Shown piece after piece: positions 58,335 through 64,000 of a stretch of 64,000 nucleotides of DNA. Below the pieces are notes generated by a model. The model was not told the DNA's origin. It made no database searches and saw nothing but the letters and a program-made list of their open reading frames with translations. Position numbers and translations under genes: made by a program. Source of the stretch: Polynucleobacter sp. 30F-ANTBAC (GTDB taxonomy: Bacteria; Pseudomonadota; Gammaproteobacteria; Burkholderiales; Burkholderiaceae); NCBI RefSeq assembly GCF_018882385.1, contig NZ_JACVON010000001.1, forward strand, positions 852,942 through 916,941, written 5' to 3'. Every line of letters starts with the position of its first letter. Within the stretch, counting starts at the first letter, position 1.

Positions 58335-59171
58335 TTAAGAACGCTTATCTAAACCATAAGGAAGTTGGCGAGCAGGAATGCCCGCTAATTGTGAAAAATA
58401 AGCCCAATCAAAATGAATGCCAGGGTCTTTTTTTCTTCCGGGAGCAACATCACTATGTCCCGCATAAGCGGCAATCGGATATTGTTTCTTTAAAACAGTC
58501 ACCAATTCTTTTAAAGCAAGATATTGAGCCGGCTGAAACGGTAAATCTTCCGTGCCCTCCAATTCAATACCGATTGAAAAATCATTGCATCGATCACGAC
58601 CAAAAAATTCTGAAGCGCCCGCATGCCATGCTCGGTTCAAAGTAGAAACAAATTGTTGCACTTGCCCATCTCTTTTAATTAAGAAATGACTGGATACCTG
58701 ACGGTCAGCTATTTCTTGAAAATAAGGATGCGCATTCGGATCCAATTTGTTTTGAAAGAAATCAGCAATGTAATGATTACCAAACTGACCTGGCGGCAAA
58801 CTGATGTGATGCATCAATACCAACTCAATAGGCATACCTGATGGGCGCTCATCGAAGTTGGGTGACTTAAGCCAATCAGCAGCGCCCCACCAACCTTTAG
58901 GATCAATGGCATTTTGATGCTCAGCAGAACAATAAGCTCCAACGCCTTCATCCGCCGGAAATCTTAAACCACAGCAAGGGCATTGCTTCATCTCTTGAGG
59001 CTTGGAGACGGTGCCTTGAGAACTATTTGGCTGTTTGGGTTTGGCTTGCTTGGGATTGTTAGGCTTGGGATTGTTAGGCTTGGCGCTTGAGCGACCATTC
59101 TGCTCAATCTGTGCATAACGCCACCACATAATGAGCCCCGTCAAAATCAGGGTAAAAAGCAGCCATTTCAT
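58335..59171 (-). CDS. ampD: 1,6-anhydro-N-acetylmuramyl-L-alanine amidase (AmpD) fused to a PP0621-like zinc-ribbon segment
   Basis: AmpD cleaves anhydro-muropeptides during wall recycling. The C-terminal 180 residues form an amidase_2 domain: IELVLMHHISLPPGQFGNHY, SSHFLIKRDGQVQQFV, NRAWHAGASEFFGRDRCNDF, SIGIELEGTED and AGHSDVAPGRKKDPGIHFDW (zinc His residues and catalytic Lys). The N-terminus (about 1-95) is different. It has one membrane helix, an Asn/Pro/Lys repeat linker, and a CPCCGLRFPADEGVGAYCSA EH zinc-ribbon-like segment as in PP0621 family proteins. This fusion would anchor AmpD to the inner membrane. The start overlaps the upstream gene by 4 bp. Confidence 0.9.
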   Translation of the reverse strand: MKWLLFTLILTGLIMWWRYAQIEQNGRSSAKPNNPKPNNPKQAKPKQPNSSQGTVSKPQEMKQCPCCGLRFPADEGVGAYCSAEHQNAIDPKGWWGAADWLKSPNFDERPSGMPIELVLMHHISLPPGQFGNHYIADFFQNKLDPNAHPYFQEIADRQVSSHFLIKRDGQVQQFVSTLNRAWHAGASEFFGRDRCNDFSIGIELEGTEDLPFQPAQYLALKELVTVLKKQYPIAAYAGHSDVAPGRKKDPGIHFDWAYFSQLAGIPARQLPYGLDKRS

Positions 59172-60025
59172 CGCTGTAACAACACTTCCAAAACAAAACG
59201 GCTACCCACGTAAGCCAGTAATAAAACCACAAAAGAACTGAGCACCCAGCGTATTGCAGTCAAGCCTCTTAGACCAATCCGCCAACGAGCCACGAGCAAA
59301 CCGGCAAACATCACCCACGACAGAATGCCAAAAATAGTTTTGTGATCCCAAAATAAAGCTCGTCCAAAAAGGGTTTGACTAAAGAACACGCCTGAAAAAA
59401 CAGTCAAAGTTAGTAAAGCAAAGCCTACCTTAAGAATTCTGAAAAGAATATGTTCCATGGTCATAAGCGGTGGTAGGCGCTCCCCCCACTTAGCAAAAAA
59501 GCTATTGGTTTTATCGTGAGTGGGCATATGTAAATGACGATCTTGCCAATGCATCAAAATAGCGTGCAATGCCGCCAAGCTTAGTAAGCCATAAGCAATA
59601 TTAGCCACAATAAAATGGGCTCTAAACCAAGGATCATCAATGGCACGAGCAGATAAAACATGTCCAGGGAAAATCACAGGCAGCAAACTACAAAACCCTG
59701 CTGCCAATAAAACAATCGCTCGGATGCCTCGAGTAGGCATGTACCAACTCTCAAACCAGAAAAAAGTAACGCCAATCCAGGACATCATGGATAACGCTTG
59801 GGCAAATCCAAATATAAAACCCTCTGCTGTAAAAATGGACTCATGCAAAATCAAGCCATGCAACAGTAGCAACGGCAATAAAAGCCATTGAGAAGAGGGA
59901 GAAACCCGAGGAGAGTCTTGATTCTGTTGAGAATTCAGGACATAGACTCTAATTTCTCGCCAAAAAAACAAGAAATATAAAGCGCTGGGTAACCATGCAA
60001 GGCTGGGGTGACCTAAAATATTCAT
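59168..60025 (-). CDS. CcsA/YpjD-like cytochrome c assembly family membrane protein
   Basis: This 285-aa inner-membrane protein has about eight hydrophobic segments and the tryptophan/histidine features of the CcsA/CcmC/YpjD group (for example AHFIVANIAYGLLSLAALHA and LFWDHKTIFGILSWVMFAGL). It was named by family resemblance; YpjD-like members next to ffh are common in proteobacteria and their haem role is unproven. It is divergent from ffh and overlaps the ampD fusion by 4 bp. Confidence 0.88.
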   Translation of the reverse strand: MNILGHPSLAWLPSALYFLFFWREIRVYVLNSQQNQDSPRVSPSSQWLLLPLLLLHGLILHESIFTAEGFIFGFAQALSMMSWIGVTFFWFESWYMPTRGIRAIVLLAAGFCSLLPVIFPGHVLSARAIDDPWFRAHFIVANIAYGLLSLAALHAILMHWQDRHLHMPTHDKTNSFFAKWGERLPPLMTMEHILFRILKVGFALLTLTVFSGVFFSQTLFGRALFWDHKTIFGILSWVMFAGLLVARWRIGLRGLTAIRWVLSSFVVLLLAYVGSRFVLEVLLQR

Positions 60026-60045
60026 ATCTATAGTTTAATGCTCAT

Positions 60046-61410
60046 ATGTTACAGAATCTAACAGATCGTTTAAGTCGTGTGGTTAAAACCATGCGCGGTC
60101 AAGCCAGATTGACTGAAGAAAACACCGCGGAGATGCTCCGCGAGGTCCGTCTTGCCCTTTTAGAGGCTGACGTAGCTCTGCCAGTTGTCAAAGAATTAAT
60201 TGCCAATATCAAAGCCAAAGCTTTTGGCGAAGAGGTGATTGGTAGCTTAAGTCCTGGTCAAGCCTTGGTTGGTGTTGTTCAAAAAGAACTCACTGCCATC
60301 ATGGGAGATCCTCAAGCAGGTCAACTGAACTTAGCCGCACAACCTCCTGCAGTTATTTTGATGGCAGGTCTACAAGGTGCTGGTAAAACGACTTCAGTAG
60401 GTAAGCTAGCCAAATGGCTCAAGGACACACAAAAGAAAAAAGTATTAACAGTCTCTTGTGACGTCTACCGACCTGCTGCCATTGCTCAGCTAAAAACAGT
60501 CACGGATCAGGCTGGTGCAGAATTTTTTCCGAGCAGCGACAATCAAAAGCCCGCAGATATTGCGAGAGATGCTCTTGATTGGGCACGCCGCCACTATCAC
60601 GATGTATTAATTATCGACACGGCTGGTCGATTAGGTATTGATGAAGCGATGATGCAAGAGATCAGTGCTCTTCATCAAATCGTGACACCGATCGAAACTC
60701 TCTTTGTTGTTGATGCCATGCTGGGTCAAGATGCCATCAATACCGCCAAAGCTTTCCATGCAACCTTACCTCTAACGGGCGTTATCCTGACCAAGTTAGA
60801 CGGTGACTCACGTGGTGGTGCGGCACTTTCTGTTCGCCATGTCACAGGCGTTCCGATTAAGTTTGCTGGTGTGGCTGAAAAATTGGATGGCTTAGAACCA
60901 TTTGATGCAAGCAGGATGGCGAGCCGTATTTTAGGTATGGGTGACATCCTTGCTTTGGTTGAGCAAGCCCAAAAATCAGTTGATGTTGAACACGCTCAAA
61001 AACTTGCGGAAAAGCTCAAAAAAGGTGGCTTTGATCTGAACGATTTCAGAATGCAAATCACTCAAATGAGACAGATGGGCGGCATGAGCAGCTTACTTGA
61101 TAAGTTGCCCGCCCAATTTGCCCAAGCAGCAGCTAAACAAGATATGGGCGTTGCAGAAAAACAAATTCGCAGGACCCAAGGCATCATTGATAGCATGACA
61201 CCTCAAGAGAGACTGAAACCAGAACTTCTCAAGGCCAGCCGTAAGCGGCGTATTGCAGCAGGTGCCGGCGTGCAAGTACAAGAGGTCAATCGAGTATTGG
61301 CTCAATTTGAACAAATGCAAACCATGATGAAGCAATTCAAAGGCGGCAAGATGGCCAAAATGCTTGGCGGTATGGCAGCCAAAGGTATGGGCAATATGTT
61401 TAAGCGTTAA
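60046..61410 (+). CDS. ffh: Signal recognition particle protein
   Basis: Ffh binds signal peptides on ribosomes and 4.5S RNA. The 454-aa protein has the N domain (LSRVVKTMRGQARLTEENTA), the G domain with LMAGLQGAGKTTSVGKLAKW (about 104-125), DTAGRLGIDEAMM and TKLDGDSRGGAALS, and the Met-rich M domain (RMQITQMRQMGGMSSLLDKL, MQTMMKQFKGGKMAKMLGGM). It is divergent from the CcsA-like gene. No 4.5S RNA gene was seen in the window. Confidence 0.98.
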   Translation: MLQNLTDRLSRVVKTMRGQARLTEENTAEMLREVRLALLEADVALPVVKELIANIKAKAFGEEVIGSLSPGQALVGVVQKELTAIMGDPQAGQLNLAAQPPAVILMAGLQGAGKTTSVGKLAKWLKDTQKKKVLTVSCDVYRPAAIAQLKTVTDQAGAEFFPSSDNQKPADIARDALDWARRHYHDVLIIDTAGRLGIDEAMMQEISALHQIVTPIETLFVVDAMLGQDAINTAKAFHATLPLTGVILTKLDGDSRGGAALSVRHVTGVPIKFAGVAEKLDGLEPFDASRMASRILGMGDILALVEQAQKSVDVEHAQKLAEKLKKGGFDLNDFRMQITQMRQMGGMSSLLDKLPAQFAQAAAKQDMGVAEKQIRRTQGIIDSMTPQERLKPELLKASRKRRIAAGAGVQVQEVNRVLAQFEQMQTMMKQFKGGKMAKMLGGMAAKGMGNMFKR

Positions 61411-61434
61411 CCAATATCAAAAAATAATGCTCAT

Positions 61435-61472
61435 AAAAAAGCCTTCAGTTCCAGCGAACTGAAGGCTTTTTT
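61435..61472. terminator. Bidirectional terminator between ffh and proS
   Basis: AAAAAAGCCTTCAGTT-CCAGCG-AACTGAAGGCTTTTTT is a 16-bp stem between convergent genes with T/A runs on both sides. Confidence 0.95.
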
Positions 61473-61486
61473 CTTTACAGAGTAAT

Positions 61487-63220
61487 TTAGTGAGCGAGCT
61501 TGGCTTGAATAGCTGAGATAACTTTTTTTGCCACTTCAGCAACCGGTACTTGCATCGCTTCTGTATCCGCTCTCGCTTGAAACTCTAGCTGACCTTCTTT
61601 TAATCCGCGCTCTCCAATCACCACACGATAAGGCACACCAATTAACTCCCAATCGGCAAACATGGCACCTGGACGTTCACCACGATCATCCAAAATCACC
61701 TCGATGCCGGCCGCAGTTAAATCTCGGTATAACTGATCAGAGGCATCACGCACCATATCTGATCGGTCGTAACCCATTGGACATAAAACAACTTGGAATG
61801 GTGCAATCGATACTGGCCAAACAATACCTCGATCATCAAAACACTGCTCAATAGCAGCACCCAACAATCTTGTAACACCAATCCCGTAACAACCCATCAC
61901 CATGGGTTGTGATTGTCCTTTTTCATCCAGGTAAACCGCATTCATAGACTCGGAGTAACGAGTACCTAACTGGAAGACGTGACCCACCTCGATACCGCGA
62001 CAAATTTCTAACACGCCCTTACCGTCCGGAGATGCATCACCAGCGATGACATTACGTAAGTCAGCAACGATTGGCTCTGGTAGATCACGAACCCAATTCA
62101 CACCCGTTAAATGGAAGCCTTCTTGATTGGCGCCACAAATAAAATCACTCATATTTGCAACGGTTCGATCAGCCACAACTGTTAATGGTTTTTTGGTTTT
62201 TACTGGTCCCAAATAACCAGGCGGCGTGCCAAAGTAATCGATGATCTCAGCTTCGCTTGCAAAGCGGAAATCAGTCAATCCAGGTACCTTGCTGGCTTTT
62301 ACTTCATTAAGCTCATGATCACCACGCAATAACAAAATGAATAGCTTGGCGCCCTCTTCGGCATCCACCGCCAAAACAATTGACTTCACTGTCTTCTCAA
62401 GTGGCAACTTCAAAAACTTAGCCACATCTTCGCATTTGCTCATACCAGGCGTTGCAACAGAAACCAACTCTTGAGAGGCAGCAGAACGGCTTGCGATCAA
62501 GGTCATTGCTTCAGCTGTTTCAATATTTGCAGCATAGTCTGAAGTTGGGCAGTAAGCAATAGCATCTTCACCCGTATCTGCAATCACGTGGAACTCTTGA
62601 CTGCCTGTACCACCAATTGCACCATTGTCGGCATTCACAGCACGGAAGTTAAGTCCTAAACGGGTAAAAATGCGTTGATAAGCATCGAACATCTTGGCGT
62701 AGGACTGCTTCATTCCATCAACATCACGATCAAAAGAATAAGCATCCTTCATGCAAAATTCACGGCCACGCATGATGCCAAAACGCGGGCGACGCTCATC
62801 ACGGAATTTGGTCTGAATTTGATAAAAATTCACCGGCAACTGCTTGTAACTCTTAATTTCATGACGGGCAATATCCGTTACCACCTCCTCAGAGGTTGGC
62901 TGAATCAAGAAATCGCGGTCATGCCTGTCTTTAATGCGCAGTAATTCAGGCCCCATTTTGTCCCAACGACCGGTTTCCTGCCATAGCTCAGCCGGCTGAA
63001 TCACTGGCATTAATAGCTCTACAGCACCAGCCTGGTCCATTTCTTCTCGAATAATTGATTCGACCTTACGGATGACCTTAAGACCCATTGGCATGTAGTT
63101 ATAGATGCCGGCCCCTAATTTTCGGATCATGCCAGCCCTCATCATCAGCTTATGAGAGACGATTTCAGCGTCTGCCGGGGCTTCTTTGAGAGTTCTAATA
63201 AAAAATTGAGATGCTTTCAT
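61487..63220 (-). CDS. proS: Prolyl-tRNA synthetase
   Basis: This class II synthetase charges tRNA-Pro. At 577 aa it is the bacterial type with an editing insertion. It starts [20 protein letters not shown]. Motifs include the class II core [40 protein letters not shown], the editing domain (about 225-405, with [20 protein letters not shown]), [19 protein letters not shown] and a C-terminal anticodon domain. It is divergent from rppH with 83 bp between. Confidence 0.98.
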   Translation of the reverse strand: MKASQFFIRTLKEAPADAEIVSHKLMMRAGMIRKLGAGIYNYMPMGLKVIRKVESIIREEMDQAGAVELLMPVIQPAELWQETGRWDKMGPELLRIKDRHDRDFLIQPTSEEVVTDIARHEIKSYKQLPVNFYQIQTKFRDERRPRFGIMRGREFCMKDAYSFDRDVDGMKQSYAKMFDAYQRIFTRLGLNFRAVNADNGAIGGTGSQEFHVIADTGEDAIAYCPTSDYAANIETAEAMTLIASRSAASQELVSVATPGMSKCEDVAKFLKLPLEKTVKSIVLAVDAEEGAKLFILLLRGDHELNEVKASKVPGLTDFRFASEAEIIDYFGTPPGYLGPVKTKKPLTVVADRTVANMSDFICGANQEGFHLTGVNWVRDLPEPIVADLRNVIAGDASPDGKGVLEICRGIEVGHVFQLGTRYSESMNAVYLDEKGQSQPMVMGCYGIGVTRLLGAAIEQCFDDRGIVWPVSIAPFQVVLCPMGYDRSDMVRDASDQLYRDLTAAGIEVILDDRGERPGAMFADWELIGVPYRVVIGERGLKEGQLEFQARADTEAMQVPVAEVAKKVISAIQAKLAH

Positions 63221-63303
63221 GGTTCACTTTATTAAATAATGGATGGGCTATAGCTATAATCAATTTATTGATTTTAAAGGATTAAGGAATAAAGGGCGCG
63301 ATT

Positions 63304-63909
63304 ATGCTCGACAGAGAAGGGTACAGACCCAACGTCGGCATCGTTCTCATCAATCAACGCAACGAAGTTTTTTGGGGTAAGCGTGTTGGTCAGCATTCCT
63401 GGCAGTTCCCTCAGGGAGGGATTCAACATGGTGAAAACCCAGAGCAAGCGATGTATCGTGAGTTGCATGAGGAGATCGGTCTAGAGCCGCAACATGTCCA
63501 AATCATTGGACGAACTCGCGAATGGCTGCGTTACGACGTGCCAGCTGAATTCTTGCGCCGCTCAAATAGCTCACAATCGAACCGGCGCTCATCTCGCCAA
63601 AGCTATCGCGGTCAAAAACAAATTTGGTTTTTACTTCGTATGGTTGGCCGAGACAGCGATGTATGTCTGAGGGCTACCGATCACCCTGAATTTGATGCGT
63701 GGCGCTGGAGCCCCTACTGGATTCCACTCGATGTTGTCATCGACTTTAAGCGAGAAGTATATGAATTAGCGTTATCTGAACTCGCTCGTTACATTGCCCG
63801 TGGTCCGCGCATGATGATGATGCCTTGGGGCTCTCCTCTTGATATCAGTAAAAATATGGCGACTAACAATCACGTCAGTACACCAGACTCACCGAAGGAC
63901 CCCTCTTGA
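63304..63909 (+). CDS. rppH: RNA pyrophosphohydrolase
   Basis: RppH removes pyrophosphate from the 5' end of mRNA, which triggers decay. The 201-aa Nudix protein starts [20 protein letters not shown] and has the Nudix box [20 protein letters not shown] with IGLE following. [16 protein letters not shown] and [16 protein letters not shown] fit the family. A longer, low-complexity C-terminus follows (about 160-201). It is divergent from proS, the usual arrangement. Confidence 0.95.
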   Translation: MLDREGYRPNVGIVLINQRNEVFWGKRVGQHSWQFPQGGIQHGENPEQAMYRELHEEIGLEPQHVQIIGRTREWLRYDVPAEFLRRSNSSQSNRRSSRQSYRGQKQIWFLLRMVGRDSDVCLRATDHPEFDAWRWSPYWIPLDVVIDFKREVYELALSELARYIARGPRMMMMPWGSPLDISKNMATNNHVSTPDSPKDPS

Positions 63910-64000
63910 AACAGCATTTCATTCTTAAAGCGCTCGTTAGTACCATGCTACTTATTAGCTTCACGTCGCACGCGCAGTACAAAACTCTCGATCCAGCCGA
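63906..64000 (+). CDS. Secreted protein, possibly CNP1-like (partial, N-terminus only)
   Basis: A TTG overlapping the rppH stop (TTGA) begins [20 protein letters not shown], a signal peptide with a probable cleavage after SHA, then QYKTLDPAE before the window ends. The position directly after rppH matches the CNP1-like family gene of Burkholderiales as remembered. Only 31 residues are visible, so the family is a guess. Confidence 0.5.
   Translation, partial: MKQHFILKALVSTMLLISFTSHAQYKTLDPA

Overview
The window looks like chromosome from a betaproteobacterium of the order Burkholderiales, most like the small-genome, moderate-GC freshwater genus Polynucleobacter or a close relative. This assignment is inferred from gene families and neighbourhoods: divergent bamE/fur, yqgE-ruvX-pyrR-pyrB, hemL near rubredoxin, proS/rppH, accBC-prmA, and a PAAKK-repeat histone-like protein. 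No rRNA, tRNA, CRISPR array or insertion sequence was recognised. Nearly all the DNA is coding, mostly on the minus strand, and most genes are housekeeping.

Layout. 1-5.1 kb is the edge of an exopolysaccharide/O-antigen locus: a partial manC, an EPS-type winged-helix regulator, a WecA-like initiating transferase, rfaH, a Wzz-like chain-length protein and a YdcF protein. A near-perfect ops element (1227-1238, minus strand) lies in the leader of the leftward regulator-manC unit, so the RfaH gene and a probable RfaH target site are both present. 5.3-9.7 kb holds the yqgE-ruvX-pyrR-pyrB block, interrupted by a DUF4143 ATPase. 9.8-12.0 kb is a toxin-antitoxin island: a TumA-like antitoxin behind a decayed TumE-like toxin, then hipBA. 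12.1-24 kb has phrB, apaH, hemL, rubredoxin, rlmL, hemJ, proA and holA, interspersed with accessory genes: three small DUF1640-like coiled-coil membrane proteins, a ParDE-type pair, an unknown 105-aa gene and a Fic protein with repeats at its promoter. 24-47.9 kb is envelope, translation and central metabolism: lptE, leuS, dapB, bamE/fur, gap, tkt, rsmE, a barstar-like protein, maeB, thiL, corA, pyrF, pgpA, pncC, mtgA, aroE, a TonB-like protein, an RNB exonuclease, a FabG-like reductase and mpl. 47.9-52.9 kb reads rightward: tlpA-like, accB, accC, prmA, a DUF3426 protein and a PfkB kinase. 53-64 kb has the lysine/alanine-repeat histone-like gene, nrdB and nrdA with a NrdR-box-like palindrome, an ampD fused to a PP0621-like zinc-ribbon segment, a CcsA-like membrane protein, ffh, proS, rppH and the start of a secreted protein.

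Most notable observations. (1) The histone-like gene ends its 0 frame at an A9 run containing A AAA AAG, the dnaX-type slippery heptamer, directly before a stop. The -1 frame continues for 42 codons with the same PAAKK repeats and a distinct tryptophan-containing tail, so this is either programmed slippage or a homopolymer indel. (2) RfaH with an ops site. (3) The PP0621-AmpD fusion. (4) A TumA antitoxin with a dead toxin. (5) A fic promoter built from two exact 41-bp repeats whose -10 box suggests a leaderless mRNA. (6) Accessory genes sitting inside otherwise conserved housekeeping blocks.
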